Shown: positions 34,443 to 45,726, counted from the stretch's first letter. The stretch is 64,000 bases of DNA from Dillenia suffruticosa (GCA_033439265.1 JAVTVX010000019.1:17758039-17822038); one strand, 5' to 3'. Numbers and translations: made by a program. Notes: generated by a model not told the origin, from the sequence alone.

Positions 34443-37027
34443 TCTTGCTTTGTGCTTTTAAATGCTTCCGTCTGCATTGAATTTTGTTCAAAAGACCCAT
34501 TTCACTCCGATTGCTTCCTTGTTTTTAGGCAGGTCCACTAACTCCCATGTTTGATTCTTCTTGATTGCCGCAAGTTCCTCCTCCATAGCTTGCTTCCATT
34601 TAACCTTCTTGACAGCTTCTTCAAATGAATTTGAGTCAGCCACATATAAGGTTTGTGTTGCCTCATATATCTCATTTAGGGACCTATACCCACGTGGTCC
34701 TGACTGAACAGGTAAAGAGATGTTGGAATTATTGCTGGAATTTTCGGGACTGCTTGATTCAATTTCGGCAATAGGCTCCACATCCTCAGTTTCACAGTCT
34801 TGATTTTCATCAATAAGTTCTTCAATTTGTACGCCCTTTCATTATTTTCACGCTATGTCCACCTCCCTTCTTCATTAAATATAACATTCTTGCTAATAAT
34901 AATCTTTCCACTCATAGGATTAAATAATCTGTATGCTTTTGAGTTGTTACAATAACCAACAAAAACACACTTTAAAGCTTTGTTGTCTAGCTTGCTTCGG
35001 ACTAGAGAATTAATCAGAGTATATGCAATACAACGGAAAATCCTCAAGTGGCTTACCCCAGGTTTTCTACCAGTCCAAACTTCATAGGGAGTTTGGTTTG
35101 GGACAACTCTTGTTGATGAGATATTCAGAAAATACACAGCTGTTGCTACAGCTTCTCCCTAAAAATTATTTGGTAGCCTCTTCTCTTGCAACATGCTTCT
35201 TGCCATCTCTATTACTGTTCGATTCTTGCGTTCTGCCACTCCATTTTGCTCGGGAGTGTAAGGTGTTGTAAGCTCTCTGTGAATACCATTTTCTTCGCAA
35301 AACATCCAGAAATCTTTTGAGTTAAATTCTCCTCCTCTGTCGGTTCTAAGAGCTTTGACCGGTTCTCTACTCTGCTTCTCAACTAAGTTTTTGAATTTTT
35401 TAAAATGATCCAATGCTTCATCATTTTTCTGTAAAAAGAAAACCTAACTCATTCTACTAAAGTCATCAGTGAATAGTAAAAAATACTTACTCCCACCAAA
35501 AGTTTCAGTTTGCATTGGTCCACATAGATCACTATGAATCAATTCCAGAATTTTTGTTGCCCTCCATGCCTTTTCTGTGTGGAATGGCTTCTTACTTTGT
35601 TTGCCATAAATGCATGCTTCACAGATGTCCAAAGTTCCAAGCATGGGCATTCCTTTGACCATCTCTTTTTGCTGTAGCATCTTTAAATTGTTGATGTTGA
35701 CATGGCCATATCTTCTATGCCACAGAGTCGTAACTCCTTCCTTTTGTACTATCAATGCGCATGTCTCCACCCTTGTAAGGTCCACAGGAAATAGCTTATT
35801 TTGTGTCATGCTTGCCTCCACCAAAACTTTTCCAGATGCTTTACTTGCTACCAGGCACGAAGACTTGTCAAAGGTAACAGTGAACCCACTTGACAGCAAC
35901 TGTCCCACACTTAGCAAATTTTGAGACAAATTAGGCACAAAAAGAACATTGTAAAGGTGGTTGATTTTACCATGATTATTTTGCATGGCCACAGTGCCTT
36001 TTCCTTCAACTTGTAATTGCTTGCTGTCTCCAAGTCTGACATTCTTTTTGTAGCTCTTGTCCAGGCCTGCAAATAGGCTTCTATTGCCTGTCATGTGGTG
36101 AGAGCATCTGTTGTCCAGGAACCACACCTGTTGGTTATTTGCTTCTGGATCAACCCATGCCATGAATGCCCTACAATCATCTTCTCATTCTTCATCAAAT
36201 TCGGCTTCTTCAGTATAATTTGCCTGATTCTGTTTCCTCCAGCAGACTGCTTGAACATGCCCATACCATTTACAATAATGGCACTGAACTCCCTGAGTTC
36301 TTCCTCTTCCTCATGCTCGACCCGTGCTTCTTCCACGGCCTCTGCTATACATTTGTTCGTCTGCACACTTTGAGTCTTCTGCTCCTGAAGCACACTCCCC
36401 CTTAACATGGAATGCCTTCTCTTCTATTTTTTCTTCAGGCCGATTGATCCTTGCTTCATGTGCTTGCAAGGATCCCATTAACTCATCAAATGACATCTGA
36501 GTTAAATCCTTTGATTTTTCTATAGCTGCAACAACATGATCAAACCGTGAAGTTAAACTTCTTAAAACTTTGGTGACAACAATCTGATCACTGCATTTTT
36601 CTCCATAATTCTGCATTTGACTCACAATTGACTTAACTCTGGAGAGAAAGTCTTGTATTGTTTCATCCTTCTTCATCATCGCGGTTTCAAACTCTCGCCT
36701 GAGAGTTTGCAATCTAACGGTGATGACCTTGCTATCCCCTCGATACTCTTGCAGTAGATAAAGAGCCTTTGCATCCTTCTTCTTATTTTCCCTCATCTTG
36801 GCAGCATCATCTGTTTCGGCAAGACCCTCTTCAACTAACTCCCACAAGTCCTAGGACTTGAATAAGGTCTGCATCTTCACACTCCAAAACTGGTACTTTT
36901 CACTACTGAACAGAGGAATTGGCAGTTGCGATGAAGAAGATGGATTTGTTGCCATACTCTCTCAATGTCTCGTGTTTCTCTCTTTCACGCCCAGTTGATA
37001 TCGCAACTTGCCGCTCTGATACCACAG

Positions 37028-37323
37028 TGTTGGTAAAAGAAAGAGCAAAAAAATAGAAACACACGATTAATTGAAGAAACTGAATTTGTCACACTTTATT
37101 CAAATGGAACTAGCCTATTTATACGCTTCATAACAACTGAAAAATAGAAAATAACTTCTTAAAAATACTAGGAGTAGTGACCAATGTGACTAACAATAAA
37201 GAAAAAAAAATAGGCATTATGAATTCAAAGTGCAGGGACGTGGAGTTGTGGCAGACTTCTGCCGGATTCCCACATTTTCTTTTCGACACATTCAGGTCCT
37301 ATAATTTTGTAGTATTTTCAACA
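37028..37323 (-). repeat. 5' LTR of the right copia copy
   Basis: 296 bp, TGTTGAAAAT...TTTACCAACA read on minus, followed inward by the primer-binding site. It abuts the right terminal inverted repeat of the enclosing element at 37324. Confidence 0.9.
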
Positions 37324-38688
37324 TGTCGCGAGTTGAACCCGCGACAATAGAGATTATATATGGAATTTTTTTGAGTTGAAAGTCATTTAAAATCTTTTTT
37401 ACTAGGTTAATTCCGTATAAAACTCTAACGAGTTCCCCTTACTTTTCAATTCCAAGCCACTTTCCCCTCTAAAATTTCCTTCTTTTTTTGTAATATAATA
37501 GATTTAATAGAAAATAATCATCATTAATTACACTATTCGTGATAAATTAATTAATTATGGAGTAATACCTTCTCATAAATATTTTTAATTTTATTTAATA
37601 GAATAGAATAATCATATCCTCAACGATCATAAAATAACCGAAAATCACTTTAAAAAAAACTTATAAGATATATCAATAATTAGGTTACATTTTCTTATAG
37701 GATATTATGAATTCATATTATAAAACTATATCAAACAATGGCAAAATTTTAAAATTTACTACAGATGTTTATAGTTTAGCTGTATTCACTTCTTTTCAAT
37801 CATTAAATTATTTAAGATTTTAAGAAATTTTTTTATTGGCAAAACTCTATCTAAATTAATTCCAATAATATTCAAATCGAATTAATCGAAATATAATTTC
37901 AGATATCGATTAGTGTAGTATTAAAAAAATAATAATTCTTTTAATTTTGTAAGTATTTGTATGTTTTAGATTCCATTAAAGTTTTTGACATTTCTAAAAG
38001 GGCAAGGCTAAAAAATGTGCATATGGCATGGATAGGCATTAGAAATCAAAATCATGTCAAAACTTTTATAACTTAGAAAGATCTTTTGACATCAGAGCAA
38101 ACCAAAATATGAAAACACATAAGGAGGGAAAAATAAATAAATAAGTTTGACATGTGGTTTGATCTCAAAGTGAATCACAACCCAAATAGTAATGGATATC
38201 TAATATAGTGGTGTTATAGTATTTATCTTACAATACTGTCCCTAAATCCTTATACTTCATATTTTACATTTTTTACATAATAAGATTAAAAAGTATTTAT
38301 TTGCTTCTTTTAAATTTGTTCTTATTATTTATTGTATTTTCCCTGAGATCTATTGTTTTTAAAAGTCTCACGTTTTTCTCTTTTTTCTTTTATCATTTTT
38401 CTCTTTTTTTGAAAGAAGTATTAACATATATTTATCCTTTTTCTCTCCTTCATAAATATTAATCAAGTGAGAGAAATGTCAATTTAATAAAATTAAATTA
38501 CATTTACATATGATTGAGATAATTTAACTGTTTTTTTAATTCCTATATAAAAACATTAAACAATAAAAAAAACGTGAATAAATTCTCTAAGATATAATAT
38601 TGTAAATGAATTTTTTTTGGGGGGGGGGGGGATCGATACGGGGGTGTATTTCTAGTTTTAGGTTATTCAAAAAAGGGTGCATCAACAA

Positions 38689-38759
38689 GCGCATCTGGTG
38701 TAGTGGTATCATAGTACCCTCCCACGGTGCTGACCGGGGTTCGATTCCCCGGATGCGCA
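38689..38759 (+). tRNA. tRNA-Gly (anticodon CCC)
   Basis: 71-nt cloverleaf. The acceptor arms GCGCATC and GATGCGC pair fully, the anticodon stem GTACC/GGTGC encloses loop CTCCCAC (anticodon CCC), the T arm CCGGG-GTTCGATT-CCCGG is intact, and both box A (TGGTGTAGTGG) and box B (GGTTCGATTCC) are present. The discriminator is A at 38759, followed by a short T run (tcttttt) suited to polymerase III termination. There is no intron. It is the intact partner of the decayed copy at 23178-23245. Confidence 0.95.
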
Positions 38760-39359
38760 TCTTTTTCCCGCTTAGCTACAATTAAATCTTAGTTCGTCTT
38801 TTTAATTCCTGCTGGCTTCTACTAGAATTGCGTGCAAACCATGAAGGAGATTTTTGTTATCATAAGAATTCTAATGTATTAGAAGCCAAGCAAACTGAAT
38901 CAGTTATAACTGTATCAAGCATAGCATATAAAAGAATAGAAGAAAAATCCTGTAATTGTGTCTTCTTTTTGATCCAATCAAGTACTATCTCTTCTTGAGT
39001 TTTCGAATTGTTTTCTTTCCGATTAACAGTTCCTGAACCAGGTTTAGTGAGTCTTCTGCCTTCTACGTCAATTATTTTGGAATATATAATCCCAATGTCT
39101 GTCTGACAAGAGGGACTCTGCCCTTTTTGTATTTCAAACCTAAATGAATTTAACTCAAAATCGATTCCCGGATGCGCATCTTGTTCCCGCTTAGCTACAA
39201 TTAAATCTTAGTTCGTCTTTTTAATTCCTGCTGGCTTCTACTAGAATTGCGTGCAAACCATGAAGGAGATTATTTCGGAATATATAATCCCAATGTCTGT
39301 CTGACAAGAGGGACTCTGCCCTTTTTGTATTTCAAACCTAAATGAATTTAACTCAAAAT
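38741..39359. repeat. Partial tandem duplication starting inside the tRNA gene
   Basis: 38741-38852 (from the tRNA T arm onward) recurs at 39161-39271, and 39072-39160 recurs at 39271-39359. The second copy therefore repeats the first but lacks the 219 bp at 38853-39071. The tRNA 3' fragment at 39161-39178 is not a functional gene. Confidence 0.9.
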
Positions 39360-39545
39360 GCATCTGCTCTGAATCTAATTAATGCTAATTGACAAAAATA
39401 TAAGAACAATGTCAACTGAGCAAAATGTTCCCAACAACTGCAAGTGTTTAATATGAGCAAGTATGACTGTCTACTATTTACCTTTATGGTGCTTTCAGGT
39501 CTGTTTTCTCACTAAAATTTACTTCAAGCTTCCAATTCATAGACT

Positions 39546-39703
39546 AAGAGAATGCAATGAACTCGAGCAATCCCAGCACTAATTGGGGTGAGCCTTGGCT
39601 TAGTGATCTTCTTTCCTCTTCAACAGAGAATGCCATGAACTCTAGCAATTCCAGGATGCTGATCGGGTGAGCCTTGGCTTGGTGATCTTCTTGTCCTCTT
39701 CAA
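39546..39703. repeat. Tandem duplication of the invertase 3' end
   Basis: Two units of about 78 bp (39546-39623 and 39624-39703) share gtgagccttggctt, gtgatcttctt and cctcttcaa. The right unit contains the last codons and stop of the invertase (39642-39644); the left unit lies in the 3' flank and would encode a degenerate repeat of the same C-terminus. Confidence 0.85.
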
Positions 39704-42700
39704 GAGAGACCATGATCAGATTGGCAGGGTTCTCTATCATCATTTTGGCTACCAGATAACCAGCTATGCTCCAAGTCTGGTATTTCCTAGCCTGCTTTCC
39801 CACGTAGCGACCTGTCCTCCCATCATAATACTCAGGCCACCCATCTTTTGACAGTCGCTGTTCCACCAAGTCAATTGCCCGCTTAGCCATTTGAGGCCTG
39901 CCTGTTTTGATACATGCTGCTGTAAGCAGCCACAGAAGAACTGCACGCAACCAGAACGTAATAACATAGTTAATGACAGGAATGGAGGGAAACAATACAA
40001 TGCTGAATAGATGGAGCTAGGGATCATTAACTTTGTATTCAAATTTCAACAACATCAATAAATTAGAATTTCCTCTTAATATGAGATATCTTAACATAGG
40101 TCAACCATTAATTCCAGTTTGTCTAGATGGTTTTGCACCATTGAATCATGCAATGTAGCTACTAATTTATCAAAGTTGCTTGCATTTGTTGTCACTATTG
40201 CATATTTACTAAAATGACCAACCTATAGGGGGCATGATCACCGCAGAAGCAGCAATATACCACTTGAGCTCTTAGCCCAGATTCTAGAAGTGGGGGAAAA
40301 CAATCATTAACCTTGCTTTCTTGCTGTAAGTTAAGAGTAACCTTGTGAAAGAAAGCTAGCAAAAGATAAAAAGCATTTGCACAAACTTGCCTGGCCAGGA
40401 TCCCCCATTATGATAACTCCAACGAGTGTTCTTTGGATCAAATCCAGTGACAATCCTCCATTCATGCCCCTCCAAAGCTGGATACGTGATCTTCAAAGGC
40501 ATTTCACCAATCAAGTCTCCCCAGTGCTCTTCAATTAAATCCATAATTGCTGTTGCCTGTGCAGGTGTGGTCAGGCAACTTAAAATTGCTATGCAGTTCC
40601 CAACCAAGAACCACCTGAAATCCATTCGTGCTGGGCTGACATTTCCTATTAGATATCCTCCTCGTAATGGAACAAAGTCAAATACCCAGTCTGGAATTGA
40701 CTCTGGGATAACGTTGAATTTATTGACCGCTGTGTGGGAATACTCCTCAGTCTTGTAGCGGTAAATGTTATTAAGCTGGGTGAAGTCCAGCCAGTAGTAG
40801 GTCTGGATGTGATAACTAAGGGCAGTAATTCGCTTGTCAATTCTTTCAATCAATTCCTTGCCACCTCGCTCCGTTTTGAGCATCTGTCTTGCGCATCTCA
40901 GTGCGAAAAAAAACAGCGCCTGTATCTCAATTGGGTACCCATATATTCCCTGATTAATCAGCCAAGGTTAGTCTCACTCTTTATGGCAATAATAAAATTA
41001 ACTCTCCAAAACCAGAAAGAACATGTTAAAAATTCCTAAACCAAAAGGATACAGGAGGCATTATTGTATTTTACTTGTGCCATCTATTTGTGAGCTAAGA
41101 CCATTCAGCACATTAAAAGTACCATGTAGGATGTGATAAATGAAGAACTAATGAACTATTAAGCACTCCATGCAACAAAAACAAAAACACGTGAGCTTCT
41201 CCACGTGATGCAACTTAGCATGCATGAGTCAACTTAGCATTGAGGGACTATACATTGGACAGGCACAGGTTCCATCCTCATGGAAGGATAGATCAAATAA
41301 AGTCCAGGAATTGGAAAAAAAAATGTAGGGAAACAAAAAGTAAAATCCAAAGATATTTAAAGAAATTATTTTCTTATAAGACTGAGAATTAACTTCCTTT
41401 CACACTTTTCTCCCAAAAAAAAAGGAACTTCCAATCTGAACCCAGGATTGGAGGAAATTTGGTAAGGGCAATCAAACAAAAAAATGTTACAGTTATAACG
41501 AGTGAAAGGACCAAGGATAATAAACCAAGAGTACACAACGGAGGAAGAAATCATTGGACAGGAAGATGAAGATGATGAATCTGTGTACTCCTACTAATAA
41601 GCACTAAATTCTGCAATTTCATGTAGCTGACAAAAGGACCCAGTTTGACTACTAACTTGGCAATCAAGTTGTGCATTTATTATCCATTTCTTTCAAAATA
41701 CTCATGTTTCATAGTTCTAGCCAATTTTAGTCATGCAAACTGTCAAGACCAGTTGTATACATGCCAGCCGAAGGAACCAATAAAGGGAAAAAGTTTATGG
41801 ACCAAACTTCTAGGAGAAACCAGGTCTATATGATAGTTGATCTGAAATGTTAAAACCTGGTCCACTAATGCCCGCAAGCATTTGTTGTAACAGTGTCACA
41901 GGCCACAACATATTGATAAGCATATCAAAAATCTTTCAGCCGAAGTATAAAGAAGTAATTAAGCAGCAGTTATAAAAATAAAAATATAAAATAAAGGAAA
42001 AAAGAGAGATAACCAAATAGCAGGGAAACCCACCATCCTGCGGTCAATCATACTACAGCCGTCTGCACATAAAAGGGTTGGAAAAGTATCAAAGCCGTCA
42101 GATAAGCAAAGATTAAGAATTAACTTCATTCCACTCTGAACCTCTGGCATTTCTGCTAGTGTGTAATCACCAGTGGATTTGGTGTATGATCTCAACAATA
42201 TTATCCACCAAAATCCAGAATCAACAGGTGCAACTCTCCCAATAGCACTTCCTCCAAAATCTGCAATCAAAGAATCCTTTCCACTTTTTGAGTCACGGAA
42301 GACCTTGAAACTGGCAGGCATCACACCTTCTCCTAAAGTAAATTCATCAATCCTCTTCTCCCAGCCTTGCAGGTGTAGGGTCTTCAGAAGAAAATTCTTC
42401 ACAATCTCTTTCTCCGGAGGATCTACCATTAGGCAAGCTAAGCCGCAAGGAACAAAATCTCTCACAAATACCTGCGCCATGTGCACTAAAGAACCTCAAG
42501 AACAATTGGAGAAGCACCTCTGACATGCAAAAATTCAGAAACATGCACTTTCAAGAGCTACTGAGAAGCTCAATCTGCAACTGGCCATTTTGTCCACAGA
42601 ACTGATCTAGTAGATGATGACAAGCAAAAAGAAACATATCCTCAAAGATACGCGTCCATAACATGCAATATCAGACCTCAATAACTTAGTAAATGCATCA

Positions 42701-44829
42701 TGAGGATGGATATAATTGGTAATTTGCAAATCAATCAGCACCCATTAGCCAAATGCGTGTTCAAAGTCTACTTTAGCATTTCTGCCATCCACTAAGGAGG
42801 GTATCAAGTGTATCTGTTAGGAATAGTTTGAATGGCTATGAAAATTCAAAAGGTTGACTTGTACGCAAAATGATCACTATTATTAAGGAAATTATGCACC
42901 TACTATGTTACTTAATGACAAATTCCTCATGGATATACAAGCCAAAAATAGAAGGTTGAGACAGTAAAATCCCAAACTTCTCTCAAAAATGGAAAGAGAT
43001 TTTTGTGAATTCTTTCTTGCTAATGATGAGAAAATTGAAGCGATTTTTCTGTTGAAGGGAAAGAGTATTTATAGAAAAAGAAAAGGTACAGTGGGAAAGA
43101 TCCATTCATTCAAGTGGTACAAACAAATAGGAACAATTAACATTAATAGGCATAATCATTTTCGAGTCATAACCATTCAAAATTGTGTCTATTTGATTCC
43201 AGTAATAGACATTTTTTTTCAGTTACAACTTTTCAAAAGTTGTGTCAATTGATTCAAATAATAACCATTTTCCGAAATTTAAAATTATCATTATTACTTT
43301 GTCGGTCACAACTATTCAAAAGTTGTGTCTGTTTGATTCAAATAATGCCCAAGTGTCCCAAGTGTCAAGTGCCATCTTTTGTCCCTTAAATATACAATAG
43401 AAATTCAAACTTTCCCCCAACTCATCCTTCCAATCAAATTCAATAGGTTTGATGCTTGATAAGTTATACATATCAAGATATCTTTTCGTTTTCCACAAAA
43501 GCCTATTTCTTATATACATATCATACAAACTACAACTAACAGTATCAACCGGCAAAGGTGGAGATCTAAACCTATTCCAGGTGACTACAAGAATGGTGAC
43601 AAAATTAGGATAAAGTAAGACTTTCCCTAATTCACCAAAAGCCGCACAATAATGAATTGCATTACCTCACTGCCGCCCTTAATTTTGTACCAAATCTACA
43701 TTGTTCGAAAGTTAAAGCGATTAGCAACTTGAGCAAGAGAAAGTTAAAGTAGTCGATATCAGAAGCAGGGAAGGGATTATTGCCACAATTTATTTAGTCG
43801 GATAGTATAATATATTGTCTATTATTATTTATTTTACTACCATTTTTTTATACAAATAGCTTTTCCCCTAATAGCCAACATAAAACACAATCAAAGAAAT
43901 TTTAGTTTTATGCATCCACAATGTTGCTTGCGAATATAAGAATAAATCCCTGAATCATAATTACTCAAATTAACAAGAAACTGGTTCTCTGCTATTCAAC
44001 GAAAATCAAATCAAGAATTTCAATTCCTTCCATCATTGGACGTCTCCACTTTGGCTAATTACATATAAATACAGAAAATTCCGATTAAATGCCATCAACA
44101 TACAGAATGAAAACAAATTGAAGAATGATATCAAAACACATCATGCACTTAGCTTAAGTTCAACATACCAAGTAAACACTAAATCACTGCACAATCAAAC
44201 ACAAAAAATCACAAAATCGATACCTGATTATAATTCAAAGCCTCAGCACTAGGATCAAGAGCAGCAAGAGCTCCAACAGGCTTTCCTTTGAAGAACACGT
44301 ACGATCTCCTCAATCTCTCCCAGGCCTCCTCCATCATCAACGAACTCTCCGAGTTCCCTTGATGTCCGTTGCTCCATCTCGTTTCTGGCGATATGTTCGT
44401 CTCAAAATTTTCCAAATTCGCTCCAACGCTCGGCGATGGCTTCAATGTACTGACCTTCGGAGGAGCGTCCGAGACAGTCTCGAAGGTGCTAGGCAGCTTC
44501 ACCGTCTTCCTTGGCTTCTTCACCGCTTCTTCTCCTTCGCCATTAATTTCCACCCAAACTTCCTCCGCCGTCTTCTCAACCGGTTCCTCTGCTTTTGATT
44601 TTTCTGCTTCTGGTTCATCTTCCCTCTTCGATGTGTCTGTACAGGAGGAAGACGGAGAGTCTTCTAGTTGATTAGCATTATGAGAGGATTCCGAAACTTG
44701 ATCATTCGCAGTGGTTTGGTTCTCTTTTCCCGGCGATTTTGGCTTCTCCGGTGAGGATTGAGGCTTTTCCGGTGAGATTTGTTTGTCCGCACGGTCATCG
44801 GAAGTTAAAGAAACGCTCGACGGAGACAT
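39642..44829 (-). CDS. Alkaline/neutral invertase, GH100, beta (cytosolic-type) clade (633 aa)
   Basis: Hydrolyses sucrose to glucose and fructose at neutral to alkaline pH. Exons on minus: 44224-44829, 42034-42471, 40391-40949 and 39642-39940. The four-exon layout and motif wording (VFVRDFVP at 203-210, [84 protein letters not shown]) place it in the beta clade. Residues 1 to about 165 are poorly conserved, charged and Pro/Ser-rich ([16 protein letters not shown]), making it longer than the usual 550-570 aa. There is no clear transit peptide. The C-terminus LTRSASWNC resembles the phosphoserine 14-3-3 site reported for Arabidopsis CINV1. Intron 3 has a GC donor. The ATG at 44829 is chosen over an in-frame one at 44895 because the added part is only a CT-repeat translation. 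No frameshifts. Confidence 0.95.
42815..43541 (+). mobile_element. Solo LTR inside invertase intron 1
   Basis: 727-bp block with ends TGTTAGGAAT and CAACTAACA, flanked by a perfect 5-bp duplication gtatc at 42810-42814 and 43542-43546. A TATA-like gtatttatag occurs at 43066-43075 on plus. Within it, three copies of a word like caactattcaaaagttgtgt (about 43170-43350) form a degenerate internal array. No internal retroelement region remains, consistent with LTR-LTR recombination. It is antisense to the invertase if the TATA marks its direction. Confidence 0.8.
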
Positions 44830-45511
44830 CTCTAGAGAGAGAGAGAGAGAGAGAGAGATTAGAGAGGAAATTTTATGGCTTGGAGCTGGGAGCAACTAAC
44901 CAGAGAGAGAAAGCGAGAGAGGGAGGGAGAGCAGGAAGCAAATGGAAGCATGGAATGTATGTGCTTTTGGCGGTTAAAATGGAATTCGAGCCTCATGTCC
45001 AAAATACCCCTAATTTTAACATAATTATGGGAACGCCACCGGGAGTGGAAGGGTTCTCAGACAACATGGAATTTGGAAATCTGACGGTCGTATTTAGAAA
45101 TTAAAATTAGATTTAAAAATAAAGATTTTAGAAATAAAATAAAAAAATTAATTTCGATATCGACCGTTTGATTCAAATTTTTTAATAAATATGATTATTT
45201 TTATTGATATATAGTTTATATATATTGAAATCATATAATTATCAATTTTTCTTTTGATAAAAAATATAGGAAAAAAATTTTCAAAATATTTTTTTATCAA
45301 GATAGAAGAAAAAAAAAAACTTGTTGGCTTTTTGTACTTTTTTTTCCAACCCGCAAAAATAAAACATCCAAAAGAAAAAAAAAATAGATGAAATTAGAAT
45401 TGCACAAAAAATAAAAGAAAAAAAAAAGATAACAGTAATTACCTGCACTTGTTATTAAAAAAAATAAAAGATTTCTAACCGTCTGATTTCCATTCAAATG
45501 TCTTGTTACAG

Positions 45512-45726
45512 GCATTTGCTTATGCACAAATAAGTGCTGGATCAGCTGCGTCAGGAGTTACCAACCTGGACCGCACTGGCATTCGACCCTCAGCTCTTCC
45601 CAAATTCTGCAAGCCCTACACAGCTTCTGTGACCATGTTGCTGTCTCCGTAAGCTTCACTTTCTTCGGCTGGTTTTTGCTTGCCACCTCCACTGTCCTCC
45701 ATGTAATCTGGCCATTTAAGAACTGA
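45512..45726 (+). pseudogene. Orphan last exon of a CASP-like (CASPL, DUF588) gene
   Basis: After a good acceptor (ttgttacag) the frame reads [20 protein letters not shown]...LPKFCKP. It then needs a one-base shift near 45618 to continue as [10 protein letters not shown]-like, [21 protein letters not shown] and PFKN before TGA at 45724-45726. This is the end of a Casparian-strip membrane-domain-like protein, covering part of the last loop and the fourth membrane span. No upstream exons are present: the sequence before it is AT-rich intergenic DNA up to the divergent invertase start. The lost base and missing exons make it a relic. Confidence 0.75.

Larger units (their letters stand above)
32810..37323 (-). 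mobile_element. Ty1/copia element, near-full-length right copy
   Basis: Reading on minus: 5' LTR 37028-37323, Met primer-binding site TGGTATCAGAGC at 37013-37024, gag from ATG 36955, then protease, integrase, reverse transcriptase and RNase H, a polypurine tract (AAGGGGGAG, 33100-33108) and a 3' LTR 32810-33099 lacking its last two bases. The reverse transcriptase/RNase H frame is open from 34442 to 33342 (FDVKSAFLNGELEEEVFV, YVDDMIYMG, TDSDWAGC). The copy is dead: gag has a CAG-to-TAG stop and a 78-bp in-frame deletion, the protease site reads DNR instead of DSG, and several Trp, Gln and Arg codons became stops. Its nucleocapsid knuckle CHYCKWYGHVQAVC is intact, unlike the left copy. No matching 5-bp target duplication flanks the pair. 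Confidence 0.9.
29337..37402. mobile_element. TIR-bounded DNA-transposon-like element filled by retroelements
   Basis: The left end (gtaaaaaaatattttaaatg, from 29337) and the reverse complement of the right end (gtaaaaaagattttaaatga, ending 37402) pair for about 55 bases, through a shared ccatatataatc-like word. Immediately outside are caggtt (29331-29336) and taggtt (37403-37408), a 6-bp candidate target duplication with one mismatch. The matching place in unit A has no insertion. No transposase is visible; the original interior is the GC-rich minisatellite at 29.45-30.04 kb. The superfamily is uncertain (MULE-like or hAT-like non-autonomous). Confidence 0.6.
25225..38759. repeat. Segmental duplication, unit B (expanded by insertions)
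   Basis: Collinear with unit A (17545-23245). Unit B is more than twice as long because of an RTE LINE (25742-26463) and an 8-kb TIR element carrying two copia copies (29337-37402). It contains the second small-protein gene (28987-29232) and ends with the intact tRNA-Gly. The unit A counterpart of the TIR site, just upstream of its small gene, acts as an empty-site reference. Confidence 0.8.

Noticed and set aside
39161-39178. Second tRNA-Gly end
   Set aside because: Only the T-arm and acceptor 3' part are duplicated; no full cloverleaf.
40426-42523. Plus-strand frames opposite the invertase exons
   Set aside because: Antisense shadows of real coding exons.
44830-44895. Longer start for the invertase (22 extra residues)
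   Set aside because: The extension is mostly a CT-repeat translation (LSLSLSL) and fits a 5' leader better.
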